Shown here: in pieces, positions 20,438 to 32,912 of the stretch | Numbering within the stretch: position 1 is the first letter of the stretch | Layout of the letters: every line of letters begins with the position of its first letter | From: Lasiosphaeria ovina | Taxonomy: Eukaryota; Ascomycota; Sordariomycetes; Sordariales; Lasiosphaeriaceae | Direction: 5' to 3' | NCBI GenBank assembly: GCA_033439765.1 | Contig: JAULSN010000008.1 | Span: 1,612,001-1,676,000 of the forward strand | Length of the DNA stretch: 64,000 bases | Program-made: the position numbers and the translations under genes | Notes under the pieces: model-generated | The model's database searches: none | Told to the model about the DNA's origin: nothing | The model's input: the letters and a program-made list of their open reading frames with translations, nothing else

Positions 20438-23400
20438 TCAGGCATCATCACCATCATCACCATCCTCACCATCATCGCCCTCCTCACCCTCCTCAACATC
20501 CTCACGGTCCTCAACATCACCAACATCAACATCAACATCACCACCGTCCTCACCATCCTCACCGTCCTCACCGTCCTCACCGTCAACATCATCACCGCCC
20601 CCAAATATATCGTCATCCGCATCCTCATCGTCCTCATCATCATCCTCATCGCTATCGAGGTCTTTACTCTTGGTCCCATTGCGAGACTGGGCCGGCGCGG
20701 GCTTGCCCTTAGCCGTCTTCTGCTGCTGCTTTGCTCTGGCCGTGTCGCTGGCACCGCGCCCATAAGCCTGCGGGCGGGGGGTTGCCGCATCGGCCGCCAG
20801 CAGGCCTTCCTTGACCGCCTTGTCGTCTCCTTTTCCGCACTCGATCACTACGGGGGAGAAAGCTGGTCAGCTGGCTGGCTTGCTTTCCTTCTCGGTAGAT
20901 ATGTAGCACACATATGTAGGTACAGACAAAAGGGGGCTCAGAGGGGAAAATGACAGAAAATACTCACGATAGTCTTCAAACTTGTACACAATCTTTGAAA
21001 CGTCGTTGAAGTGCTTCTTCAGCAAGTCGATCTTCTTCCAGCGGGGGTTTTTGAGCTTCATGGCCTGCTCTTCGGTCAGGTTGTTCTTGCGCAGGTTCTC
21101 CAGGCGGGCGTGCGACGCGAGCGCGATGGCGCTCTGAAAGGCATTACGAATCTGCCTCCCATTCCACGTCGGCACCTCCTTCTTGTCCATGCGCTCGTAG
21201 TGGCGCTGCGCCCACTCCAGCAGCTCGTCGCGGTCGTACTCGATCTTGACCCTGACGTGCGGCTCCTTGTTGTCATTGTCGATGCCGTTGAGGATGTTGT
21301 TCCAGATCTCGACGGTGCCCTTGATGTTGATCTTCTCGTAGCGCAGCGCCACGTGGATGCGCGACTTGAAGGCCGGGTCGATGGACCCCACGCGGTTCGA
21401 CGTCAGGAACAGGAGGCCCGAGTAGTACTCGAGCGTACGCAGGAACACGGACACGATCCCGTTCCGGTCCAGGTCGTTGTGGTGCCGCTCGGCGAGGTAC
21501 ACGTCGGCCTCGTCGAGGAGGAGTACGCAGTTCCAGCGGTGCGCGAGCTTAAAGTGGCCCTCGAGCGCTTCCTGGATTGCCTTGGGCTCCGAGCCAAGAT
21601 CTCCGCACGTCTGGACGCGGCGGGTCAGTGTCTGTTGTCGTCACGCAAAATCTATATAAACACCTACAATGGGATATAGAGGGCGCGGAGGGCTAGTGTA
21701 GGCTGCGATTGTCTCGGCCGTGCTTGTCTGCGATAACAGTAGTGGTTAGCGCCAGTCCAGGGAAGGATTCCGAGGCAAGCTTGGGTGAACCCGCCTTGCC
21801 AACACCAGGTGGTCCATAGAGGAACACGATTCTACCCCGTCCCTTTCCACGCACGATGTCGATGGCGGAACCCGACCGAGAAAGATTCCCCTTTTTACCC
21901 ACTGTCGTGGTCGTGGAATGGTCGCTGACCAGTGCCTTTAGAAGCCGCTTGTTCTCGGGTTCAATGACGAGGTTCTTCCAACCCTCCTTAATCTTCTCCG
22001 GGGTGACGGTGATCTTTTCAAAGTCGTCAACGTTGACAAAGTCTTAATGGTGCAGCATTCTGTTAGCCAGCTTCGAAATAGATGTCAAAGAATAAAAGAA
22101 GAAGAAAAGGAGAGACTGAGTGCATCATGAAGGATAAAATAAAAAAAAACATGAAGAGGCAGTCGAAAACGTACGCCATTTCTTGGTCCGCAACGTGTAC
22201 ACCAGCAAATGCCCCGGCAGCAGCAGACGCTCCGGCGCCGACTTGAGCGCATTGTTGATGTTGCGCTCCAGCACCAGCTTGGGCATCTTGTCGCGGGCCA
22301 TCTCGGCGCGCTTGATGTCGACCTGCTCGTCGAGATAGACACAGTTGCTGCAGCTCGTGCACGTTTCCGAGCCGCAGCCGGGCTCGTACGTCTCGTCGGA
22401 CACGCAGTCGGGCGGGGTGACGGCGCTAAAGTTGCACGTCTCCTGTTTCCAGTCGGCTGGGATCTCCTCGTAGCCGCTCTTGAAGTCGACAAAGACCTCC
22501 TCGTTGTCGATGTGCTCCATCTCGAAGCGCGACGTGAGGCCCTCGCACCGCCCGTGGCCATAGCGGTTGCTGATGAAGTCGCTCGCGCGGTCTTCTAGGT
22601 CCTTGATCTCCTTGTTGGTTGCGAAGGCCTTGGGGTAGTAGTCCAGGTCGGTGATCTTCTTCTTGCCGACGAAGGGCTTAATGGAGAGGAGCTCCTCGCA
22701 CGTGTCGATCTTTTTGCCGTCGTAGTCTAGCGAGAAGCACTGCAGCTGCAGGTTGTTGCGCTCACGCTGGCCCTTGTACTTGGAAGGCTCAGGGCGACCG
22801 CCCTTCATGTTGAAGCGGCCTTTGGTGACGGTGAAGACCTGGTATGCCTGCTGCTCGCCTTTGCCTGAAGGGCGGCGGCCGAGGATGATATCGCCCGGGT
22901 TGAAGAGGTGCCACAGGTCGTCGAACGAAATAGACTCGATCTCGTTGCTATTGATGCGCCCTCGGAGTCGAGGGATGTCACTGAGATACTTGGCCATGAA
23001 ATCCACAAGGCACTTTAGGTGCTTGGCGTCTTGACGATCGTTTTTATTGTCGGCCTCTCGTGTTGCTTCCTCCTCGCTGAGCGGTCTCGGCTTAGGAGTC
23101 TCGTCCTTTGGTGGGTCGACATTCCACTGGTGACCGTACTTCTCGGCGAACTCGTCTTGGAGCTGCTCTGCTTTGGCTTTAATCTCGGTCCAGTACGCCG
23201 CGAAGATCTTGAAAGGCGGCACGATACTGCGCACTCGTCAGCCGTCATGTACGTTCAATACAAGCCTATGGGCCCTCTCGCAGCCCCTTACTTACACGCA
23301 CGGTGCGTCGTTCATCGTTGTATCTGTGATTTTCTTGAGAAGCTCGAGGATCCTCTTCGAGTTGATAGACACTCGAGAAGGCAGGTACTCTGGGGTCTGT

Positions 23401-24076
23401 GATCCCTCTTTCCAGGCATCCAGATTGTTGACGGCGGAGGCAGGCACATCGTAAAAGGCTGTAATGGCGTACTTTTTCAGGTCCTCCGTTGTGTTGACGA
23501 CATCTGAAGTGAGTTTCATTGGGTCGAAGCGCGCCAGGCAGACGTCGGCCAGCATCCCGAACGAGGGTTGGGACTCGTCATCATCCTCAGTCGTCTTATC
23601 AGCTTCTTCTCCCTTTGCTTCGTCTTCTTTGGCTTCATCTTCCTTAGCTTCCTCGTCCTTTGCTTCCTCGTCCTTCACCTCTTCCTTCACCTCCTCTTCC
23701 TTCGCATCCTTTTCATCCCTAAACGAGTGACACGTTAGCGTGCGATCAATATATCACAAGAGTGTGATTTGGAGTAAGTACTTGGTCGTCTTCAACTCTC
23801 CGATGCTCTTCTCCAGCTCCTCAATTCGGCGCAACAGCTCGATGAGTTTCTCATCGCCCGCATTCTCCTTCTTCTCATTCTCATTCTTCACACTCTCCCT
23901 CGCATTCTCGTTGGCGTCTACTTCTTGACGGACGTTAGCTCGCCGAAGAGCAAGAGTGTCCAACAGGGGCGCGCGCTGTTGATTTACCTACCTGTTACAG
24001 CGATCTGCGTCGTTTCCTTCTCCGCCTTCGGGTTCAGCATCACCGCTGCCTCCCCGTTCACTGTCTCAGCGGCCAT
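20438..24076 (-). CDS. Fungal AAA+ ATPase with coiled-coil N-terminus and Cys-rich insert
   Basis: This is a large AAA+ ATPase of unknown cellular role. Eight exons join in phase to 1018 aa: 24076-23992, 23917-23782, 23718-23296, 23226-22175, 22042-21795, 21727-21668, 21610-20968 and 20847-20438. The N-terminal 150 residues are Lys/Glu-rich and coiled-coil. The middle carries a region with LWHLFNPGDIILG and AYQVFTVTKGRF, which I associate with the fungal DUF7025 domain. A cysteine cluster (CGSETCTSCSNC) follows near residue 530. The AAA core has Walker A GPPGVGK at 642-648, completed by T649 in the next exon, then TAETIAAYTSPPRPLYPITCGDLG, Walker B LLLDEAD near 698-704 and sensor-1 LFLTSNR. 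The C-terminus is a very long Asp/Glu tail. The fifth intron (21728-21794) starts GC, not GT. No transmembrane segment is obvious. Confidence 0.85.
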
Positions 24077-24934
24077 GACGGTACTATGATGAGGGTTGGG
24101 GGAAAGCTTAGAGATCAGTATCAGAATCTCGGCTTGAGCTAGCGCAGTCTTTGGTTGGATTCTCTACCACGGTGGGCAGTCAAATAGTGTGGCGACGAAG
24201 AAGGCCCGAGTATTTAGCAAGTCTGAACGGGAGGCTCAACACGGGGACTACGACAACCCTCTGGCTGGTGGCACGCACCCCTTGGGCCGTCTGGAGTCGA
24301 GTGCACACACGATGTTCCAGAGTCTTGTCCCCACCTCCCATTCTCCTGGGCCACACCACGCCGCTGCTTCCGACAAACCTGCACAATGGAAAGCAAAGCA
24401 CATCATTTTCAGCACTGCGAAGCACAGAGATAAGGCGCTATTAGTTTCTATTCGCCAGCAACCGAAGTCGTGAGGGCCTTTGAGGCCCTCGCCCGCATGA
24501 ACAAGGCTCTACGGCATCGAGACGCCGGCGGAAGTCTGTCTCGTGGTTACATTGTGGCTGCCGAAGCTGAAACCTCCCGCACCCCAGTACGCCCTGATTC
24601 GTCAGGATGGGAGCAGGCTCTGGACCAAGACACCACTCAGCGAACTGAGTGTGTGTCAAGGCCCTTTTAAATACGCGTATTGAATATTTGTTTGTCCTTG
24701 GGGGCGGCCAGCTCCTGTCATTTCCGGGAGCAGCGGCAGATAATAATTCCCTGGTATCAGGTATCAGAGCCTTATCTGGATTCGGTATACCACCAGGGCA
24801 CGAAATCCGGGGTCTCATTCTAGCTGTCGTTGATCACCAGCAACAGCGGCGGCGGCAGCGGCTTCGAGTGCTGCCATCTGGACATATCGCACCCGAAACG
24901 ACTAACTTTGGGAATACCGTGGGTCACAGCTCTC
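24077..24934. promoter_or_regulatory. Divergent intergenic region between AAA+ ATPase and STAND-like genes
   Basis: These 858 bp lie between divergent start codons at 24076 and 24935. No coding sequence is supported. The region presumably carries both promoters. Confidence 0.4.
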
Positions 24935-27300
24935 ATGGCGGACACGCAGGATGCAATGAAGGCCAAGAAGGCAAAGAAGGCAAAGGAGGGCAGCTCATCC
25001 TTTTTCAACATGAAACTGATGAAACTGGATATTCCCCTGCTCAGCAAGAATAAGACGAAGAAGCTTAGTCTAGAGGAGAAACAAGCTGCCCAGTTTCTCG
25101 CAGCCCAGCGAGGCCAGATAAACGCAGCTGTAGACTGCGGTCCTGACTCTGGTCTTGGCATCGCAGTCGACAAAGACGAGGCAGTACTCCAAGTAGAGGT
25201 TGTTGGGGTCGAAGAGGGCGACAAGGAGGCCGGTGAGGGATCCGATACTCCACCAGGGAAGCTGTAAGTTATGACCGACCCCTTTGGCTAAATACGGTCA
25301 CCTTTGGAAGAAAGTTTACTCACCCGTTGTGGGCGCCTAGAAACCTCAAGGAGCTGTACGAGGAATGCTTCGAAGCCAAAAAGTCGTACGAGCTCGCGGT
25401 CGCCGACTTCATCTCCCAGGAGAGCAAGAAGGGCGATGCTGCGGCACCAGCGGCCCCCGAGCCCGACGAAACGGCCAAGGAGGCAACGTTTGAGCAGCTC
25501 GAAGAGGACATCGAGCAGGTCGAGAAAGACATCAAGGCCGCCGTCAAGAACCTCAAGGGCCTCAAAGGCAAGCGCAAGGAGCATCAAGAAGGTCAGATGG
25601 CGGTGGCACGGGGGCTGCGACGAGCCTTCCACAAGTTTGGCGAGAACGCGCGCGACATCAAGTCGTACGTGTCGCTGGTGCCCAAGTCGGCCGGCTTCGG
25701 GGCGGGCGGGCTGATCTGCGGGGGCATGAACATCATACTGAAGGCGGCGGAGCGGTACGTGGTCATGGACGAGCACTTGGAGAGCGGGCTGCGAGGGATC
25801 AAGGAGGCCATGGTGCATAAGGCATACGAGAACAAGAGACACGAGCCGGATCGTCGCATGCACCAGCTGATATCGGAGCTGTTTGCCATCATCTTTGCGG
25901 TGCTGGAGTCGCTGCTGAGGTGGGTCCACCATCAGGGGACCGGTAAGGCCCTCTTGGGAGCGATGCTCCATCCCGAGACGTTCGGCCAAGATCTGGCAAA
26001 ACTCATCGCTCAACTGAAGTGCAAGACGGGAACGTTGGAGAAGCACGGTATTAACCTCGAGATGAGGGAAACGAAGAGATTGATGCACTCCATTAAGGGA
26101 ACGGTGGAGAAGTCGGACGCGGGCTTACAACGGTTAGTCAGGGGGGGCAAACTGCAATTGGAGAAGCTGGAGGACATTCGCCTCGGCCAGGAGAAGAACA
26201 CTGCCCAGGTTGGAGCCGTGGGCGAGGCTGTGGGACAGGAAGGCGCCGCGACAAGGGCCCAAATCAGGGACCTCGAATACAAATTGGACCAGATGGCGAA
26301 GTCGCTGTCCGGGGCGAGAGTGGTGCATAACATCTTTGTGTTGATTTCTCAAGACCCGCCACAGACACGCGTCAAAGGCCAGGACCGCGGCGGCGGCGTA
26401 GGCGTGCCATTGACGGCAAGGGCAGCCGCACAACGCGCAACAAAGCGCATCACGCAAAGGCAAGCACCGGCCGCCGAGCCGAGGATTGACGCGGCAGACG
26501 TGCTCGCCGCAGTGGGATTTGACGCGGAGCTCACTCGGGTCGACGGACGCAGCATTTTGCGGGCGGCGCGGCTCTCGGCACGAGACGACCAGCTCGTGGC
26601 GGAGATGACGGGCCACGTGCGGCTGCAGGCGTTCGTCGAGGTGCCGTCCAGCGCGGTGCTCTTCATCGAAGGCGGGCCGAACCGGCAACACGAGGCGCGC
26701 GGGGCCATCAGCGTTGTGGCGGCGCACGTCGCGGCGGCGCTCGCGCGAGGGCGCTCGGCCAACCCGTTGTCGGTCTACGCGCTGACGCACTTCTGCAGCG
26801 AGCACCGCAGCCGGCATGACGAGCTCGGCGGCACGGCCATGGCGCTGGTAGTGACGCTCCTGCTGCAGCTGATAGACCAGCACCGCGACTTTGACACGGC
26901 GCTGCTCCGCGAGTGCCGCGACGCAGTGATGAACGCGCCGCAAGAACCAACCGAGGACGACGTGCGCGCGTGTTGCGACGTGTTACAGCGATGCGTGCGG
27001 GCCCTGCCCCGGGAGGCGACACTGTTCTGCATCGTCGAGGGCATCGCCTTCTTCGAGGGGCCGAAGAAGCGGACAGCGCAGACGCGTGTCGTCCTTCAAC
27101 GGCTGCTGGAACTGGCGAGTGATGAGGGGCAAGAGGGTCGCGCGCGCATCAAATGCCTGTTCACGACGCCGGCGAGAAGCCCCGAGTTTATCGGCCTGTT
27201 CAAACCCTATGATGTGTGGACAGCCGACGCTGTCAACTCGTCGGGCTTTGTTCCGAGTCTTCGGAGGAATAGTAGTTGGATGGTGGGAAGGCGGCGATGA
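24935..27300 (+). CDS. STAND-like protein with degenerate NTPase domain
   Basis: I place this in the fungal STAND-related proteins. Two exons, 24935-25263 and 25341-27300, give 762 aa. The N-terminus is Lys-rich (DAMKAKKAKKAKEG). Residues about 110-330 form a helical domain containing FGENARDIKSYVSLVPKSAG and GGLICGGMNIILKAAERY, which resembles the DUF7708-type module at the start of fungal STAND NTPases. A coiled coil follows. The C-terminal about 250 residues keep the outline of an NTPase fold. However, the expected P-loop reads FIEGGPNRQHEARG, with no GK[ST], and the Walker B-like strand reads FCIVEGIAFFE. Nucleotide hydrolysis is therefore unlikely. Similar degenerate proteins are common in ascomycetes and some relatives take part in incompatibility, but no role can be assigned here. 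No WD, ankyrin or TPR repeats follow. Confidence 0.7.
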
Positions 27301-30249
27301 AGTTCCGAAGCTGAAAACTTTAATCGTTCTTGAAGTGGCAGAATTACTGTCACGGCCTACATAAGGGCAGTTGTTAAACATTATCTAAGTTTTAGAAATA
27401 GCCACCTCGGTGTAAGCGGTGGGAAAGGGTATATATATCACGTGACTAATCTAGCTGAGATAATCCTTGAACGACTTCCCTCAACGACTTCCCTCCACTG
27501 TACTCCACTGTACTCCACTGTACTCCACTGTACTCCACTGTACTCCACTGTACTCCACTGTACTCCACTGTACTCCACTGCACTCTCTACGTTCTCTCAG
27601 CTACCTGCCTGAACCCCTAAAACCCCCGAAGGAGACCATAGGTAACAAAGGGGCATCACGATTTCGCCATATAAGCACGTGGCAGGATCAACCCCACGAC
27701 CCTTTCCACACAGGCTCGGGCTCGGCGCGGATTCACCATCGAAAAGTTTTATTTCTAGAGCAACGAGAGCGAATTCGGAAACCAGAAATCTAGTCTGTCC
27801 AAGTGTCCGAGACAAAAAAAAAAGAAACCTAGGACGGCCGTGCCCGCACGTTGGCCCTTTTCTATAAATTACAAGGTATTTCATTCCCGAAGCGAAGCCA
27901 TCATCGCGAGACCACCTCGCAGTGCTTTCCCTTCCCATTCACCTTCAGACAGACAGCGCCTGCGCCATCTCGTCTCTCCCCCCGCCCGTTCCCTTCTGCG
28001 CTTTTGGTAGTGGCTTCAATGGTGAAGAGCTCTAAAAATTGAAGCCTTTGGTGTGCATAGGGGTAGGCCTAGTTATTACACCCCTCTATTTTATTATTAT
28101 TAATTTTATTTTTTTATTTTTTTTTAGCTCTTGAGTAGGTGTGTACATGTACAACGTCCTTTTGTCTGCTTTATAATCGACACGGGACATGTCCGTCCGA
28201 CTCGGACCAAGGTATATAGCTAACGTCCCGTCTTCTGGACTGTACTGGACTGGACACCTCTACAAGATACAACTAAGCTACCGCGTGACTTTTTGGTGGG
28301 AATCTGCTAGAAAAGTGACTTCAGACTCGTTATATTTCTGGCTTAAATCCCATATTAAAACCCTCTGCCAAAGTCGCCGCACTGATCTTTCAGATCCTTC
28401 CATGTGGACTGTCGATATTAACATCACGCCCTGGCGCCAGCCAAGCCACTAAAAATCCGATTCTAATCTTTCGGGAGCGCCTGCGGCGGGCCGCTCGCTA
28501 GCGGGAGTTGCCCGGAAGACGTGCTTTTAGACAGCCTCTCTCCCGCCACCTACCTACCTACGCCGCACCACCTTACAGCTCGCACTCTCGACGAATCAAC
28601 GGCGGCTGGATTTGCGTCAGTAGGTTGTAGGGTTGAGACGGACCAAGGAGGGAAGAGCCGTGCGTGCAACATACCATTGCGGAGCTTCAAACAATCCCGA
28701 GAGACATTCTATATCGTCTTCTCTTATCTACCATCATGGAGCAAGCACCATGGAAGACAAATGCAATGAATGGCTTGACAGCTAAGAAGTCGGGCCCTTT
28801 GTGACGGAGATGCGGTGTGTTGTGGTGGAGGTCGGTTCCATATAGTTGCTGTTGTCCAGAGTACAGGCAACAGGTATCTGTTTTGTCTGCCGGCGTAACG
28901 GCACACCGTTACACGGTGGACGACGTAACGGCGCCGTACATATGGATAAGTTCTTGAGTGCTTGTCAACCACTTGTTTGGTTTGCAAAGTCCAAGGTTGA
29001 GAGAGATGGATGGATTAAACCTATAGAAAGATACAACCAAAGAAAAAAGATGGAGATCACCGCAAGTGGTGCTAACTTTAGGTAGTTCTAACCCCTTTTT
29101 GGGGTTCATTCAGAATCCAAAAGAGCGAGTATATGCGGTACATGATGGACACTAGCTGTACCTAGCAGAGTTAGACAAGAGAGCAATGGACAGGGAGAAA
29201 GTTGGGAGACGGGGCTGGGGACCCACGTTTTTGCCATGGATATATGTCTTGTTAAGGTTGTCAGCCCCAAATGCCAATAAATCAGGGGCGAGGCACGGGT
29301 ATACAGTACACACATACGGATACCAAGGAATTTCCGACAGGAATAGGAGCGCCACTGATATGGAGCAGCTCGCACTGGCGTCGCAAGGAATGCTACGAAA
29401 TTCGGCCACACAGGTTGAAGGAGAGGAGGGAATATAGGCACGATAAAAGGATGGCGAAGAGGATAGCAGAAAGCAGGTCGGTCCTAGATAAAGGAGGCGG
29501 ATGACAGTAAGTTATCCGTACCTTAAAAAACAAATAAACTCTCATACCGTATGTACATACATACCACGCACCTGCTTTTCCTGTCGGGAAACCACAAGAT
29601 TGATCTGGGCTCTAGGTAAGCTTCCCCCCAGCTCCAACCATAAACCTCCTCCTAGTAGTACATACCGTCATCATGGCCGCTTGCTGTCTGAGCCAGTGAA
29701 AGAGGACGGGAAGCAAGCGGTGATGCTAGACCCCAAGGCAAGGACCGTGATGATATTGAAGATACTGATGACATTGAGGATAGCGATATCTAATATAACT
29801 ACCTTAACTAAGATGACCCCTGGCATGGCATTGGCAACACTGGTTGGGGCAGCATACGTACAGTACTGTCCCTATTTAGACTAATCCAGACTGGGCTGCA
29901 ACCATGAAGGTAATCACGACGTCCCTTCTGCATGATATAATCATCACATGGAAGCAACAAAACATGGGTAACAAAGTGAGCCAGTTCAATACAAGACAAA
30001 CAATATAATACTTAGCCAACTAAAGAAAGGTCCTTCGTAACACTTCATGTACAATTTCCGTCACACACTCGCTCAACAAACACCGCAGCCGAACGAGCGA
30101 GCAAAACAGGCTATTCTAGGGGGGGGGATAAAGTTTACAGTACAATACCCGCCCAATCCAATCCAACCCACCCAAGTTACTGACAAGCTACCGGGTGCTC
30201 AAGCGAGTTACGTTATAAAGTCAATCTCAACTTCCAACCTCCTTTTATT
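27301..30249. other. Gene-poor 2.9 kb region
   Basis: No gene is supported. It contains a decamer minisatellite (27493-27580), a T-rich, AT-rich tract around 28075-28135, and several short frames without family features. The right end abuts the 3' end of the EIS1-type gene. The composition is compatible with decayed repeats, but I cannot identify an element. Confidence 0.45.
27493..27580. repeat. Decamer minisatellite (TACTCCACTG)n
   Basis: Nearly nine perfect head-to-tail copies of the 10-bp unit TACTCCACTG run without a visible interruption, ending in diverged sequence at 27581. Perfect copies suggest recent expansion. Confidence 0.95.
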
Positions 30250-32912
30250 TCACGCCAGGTTCTCCGAAAAGCGCGACTCCCTAAACGGACTTGACCGACC
30301 ACCAGACGACACCGACGCCGCCACGGCGGCTTTGATGGCCCTCAGCGGTGGCGTCACGGGACGGCTCTGCTCGCTGCGGGCCTCCTCAAACCTGTCCATA
30401 CTGCTGTCGCTGCTGCTGCTGCCCATGCTGCTGACAGACCCGTTGGGCACGCCCTTGCGAGAATCACCGTCGCCGTTGCCGTCGCCGCCGAGGGGTGACG
30501 GGGTTCTCGCTCTGGTGGCAGCGGCAGCGGCAGCGGCAGCGGCGGTAGCGGTAGCGCTCTCGCCGACTTCGTCCTCGCCCCGTCCTGCCATGGCGACCTC
30601 GCGCATGCTGGTGCTGACACTCTCGCTGCGACTGTGCCTCGTGTTGTTGTTATCGTCAACCGACGGGTTGCTTCCGCTCGTCTTGTGAAGCTTGGCACCG
30701 CCGATGAACCCGCCGCCGCCGTTGTCCTTAGCGGTCGGATCTTGGTCCGCCAAAGGCGCATCAGTCGCCGCCCCTGACGACTTGGCCCGAGGGCGAGGCA
30801 GTCGGTTCCGAAGCCAGGATTTTACCTTGCTGGTTGGAGATGTAGGAGGCTGTTGCTCGCCATCGGAAGCCGGCGGCTTCTCGGTTGAAGCTGAAGCCTC
30901 TTTGCCGCTCCTTAGCTTTTGTCGTTTATGAAATGAGATGGAAAGCGCATGTGAACGTCCGCCACCAGTTGTCGCTGTCTTCTCTCCAATCTCGGGAACG
31001 TCTGATGTCGGGTTCGGTTCAGGAACGGCTTCGGCCTTCGCCTGCTCCGTCTCTTCCCCTGTGGTCATCGCGGCGGTGGCCACCGCTATGGGCACAACTG
31101 GCACCTCATTTTCCTTCTGCTTTCCATCTTTGACAGCATGTTTCTGCTCGGCCTTTGCAGCCTTCTCTTCCTCTTTCCGCCTCTTTTCTTCCTGCTTGAT
31201 TTCTGCGAGTCTGGCTTTCTCGTCATCCTTGTGTTGTTCTATACCAAAGTTAGTGGTTTGTCTCAGCGATAGATAGGACTTGTTGTGTTGGAGAGATAGA
31301 ACTTACCTTTGAGCTTCTTGTGGATCTCCTGAACCTCCCTTTCTCTCATCTTATTCCTCTCTGCCTCCTCCTTTTGCTTATCCTCCTCCAGCTTTAGCAT
31401 TGCCCTCCTCTCTCGTTCGCGTTCCGCCTTCTCGTTTATCTCGTCGAGGATAGGCTGAATCCTTTTGGCAGCGATCTCGTCCACCTCGTTCTGGTTAATG
31501 AATTTGCCCCCGCCAAGATCAATCTTGCCCTCATTTTCGTTCCTGGTAGCATCGAATCTTGCCTGTGCCGCCGTGTGCGCCTTGACCTCCCAGTCGCCCA
31601 TGTTGACCGGCGCTGTCCGGGCAGCATTGGCGGATAGCTTGTCATCCATATCCTTCATTTGGGCCTTCACGTTCCGCTGCGCAGCTGCAAGTAGAGCCTC
31701 GCGGTCCCGGGTTCTCTTCTGTTCATCTACTTCGGTGAGCTTGGTGTTAAAAAGTGACATCTGCTTGCGAATGTGTTGCGACCGCCGCTGGTCCTCGACC
31801 AAATCCCCATCGCTAGCTGAGCGTCTCCTAGTGAGTTTACCACGAATTGAGCCAAACGCGCTGCGCTGAGGCACGCCGGGAGAGCTGTAATACTCTTGGT
31901 AGCCACGGTTGTTCTGGTGCTCTTCCTCGAGCTTGGCGAGGCGCTCCTGAGCGAGGCGATACGCCGCCTCTTGAAGGGTGCCGTAGCTCGTCGGGATCTG
32001 CTCTTCGCCGTGTGGGCTTGACGGGCCGCCGGAACCTTGGGCAGAAGCATGTGCCCGCGCGGTATCGATCATCTTTTGCTGCTGGGTAAACATGCGCTTG
32101 GCCATGGCCAGTGCGGAGGCGTGTATGACATCGGCGCGGTTCTGCTCGTCCGTCTCAGGCTTGACGGGTGGGTGCGAGGTGAACATCAGCCTGTTCATGG
32201 TGGTATAGGGGATGGCGCCGGCGTCGCCTACAGGTGCGGGGGCGCTTGCACGTGTGGAGGGACGGTGGGCAATGGTGGCAGCGCTGAGGGCATTGGAGGC
32301 GGCATTGGCCTGGTCGGGATATAGCTCCCTGGGATTCTGAGGAGATGATATAGACCTCGGCCGTAAACCCGCCATGGCACCCTTGGCGGCGTGCATGGAG
32401 CCGTGGCGTGCGAGGCCCAGCGTCTCGGTAGCGGGGGGCGGCGGCGTCTTGCTCGCCTTGAAGGCCAGGTTGGCAGCGGAGTTGCCCCACATGGACGGTG
32501 GCAGAGACTTCTGCTGCTGGTGGCGCTTGGCCGAGCTGGCAGCGAGGATGGCAGCCTGGGATCCGGCCGAACTGTACTGGGGCTCCCAGGGGGTGGTGGA
32601 AGCCGAAGCCGAAGCCGAAGCCGTGGGAGCGGGAGGGGAGACGGAAGCGGACGTGGCCCTGCCGTCGCTGGCGAGGAGGGCAGCGGCCGAAGCCGAGGAA
32701 GACAGAGGGTCGGGCTTCCAGGCCTCGGGGGATTTGCTGTTTGCCCAGCCCAGAGAAGCAGCGGCGCTGGCAGCCGCGCCGTCCTTCTTTAGGCCAGTCG
32801 AGGGGAAGCTGGGCAGGTCCTGCGCATTTGCGTATCTGAGCCTTCCCTGCCGGTATGGGCCTCCCGCAACCGAAGAGGCGGGTGCCGTGTGCGCAAGCGA
32901 GGTCGACCCCAT
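30250..32912 (-). CDS. EIS1: Eisosome protein 1 (Eis1)-like
   Basis: Eis1 is a cytoplasmic component of eisosomes, the plasma-membrane furrows organised by Pil1/Lsp1. Two exons, 32912-31307 and 31238-30250, give 864 aa. The N-terminal third is Ala/Ser-rich and disordered. The conserved middle includes SIWGN-like PSMWGNSAANLAFKA, then AANAASNALSAAT-like sequence, and GTLQEAAYRLAQERLAKLEEEH with RGYQEYY, the family's signature. A long charged coiled coil (about 400-570) rich in EIAAKRIQPILDEINEKAERE and ERNKMREREVQEIHKKL follows. The C-terminus is Ser/Pro/Ala-rich, with possible phosphorylation motifs. Family assignment rests on the conserved centre; expression and localisation are inferred from the family. 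Confidence 0.85.

Noticed and set aside
20296..20790. Minus-strand Met/Arg-rich frame
   Set aside because: It is a shifted frame of the acidic tail of the AAA+ ATPase.
28189..28452. Plus-strand frame of 87 residues in the gene-poor region
   Set aside because: Some natural-looking words but no start context, splice support or recognisable family; could be a repeat relic.
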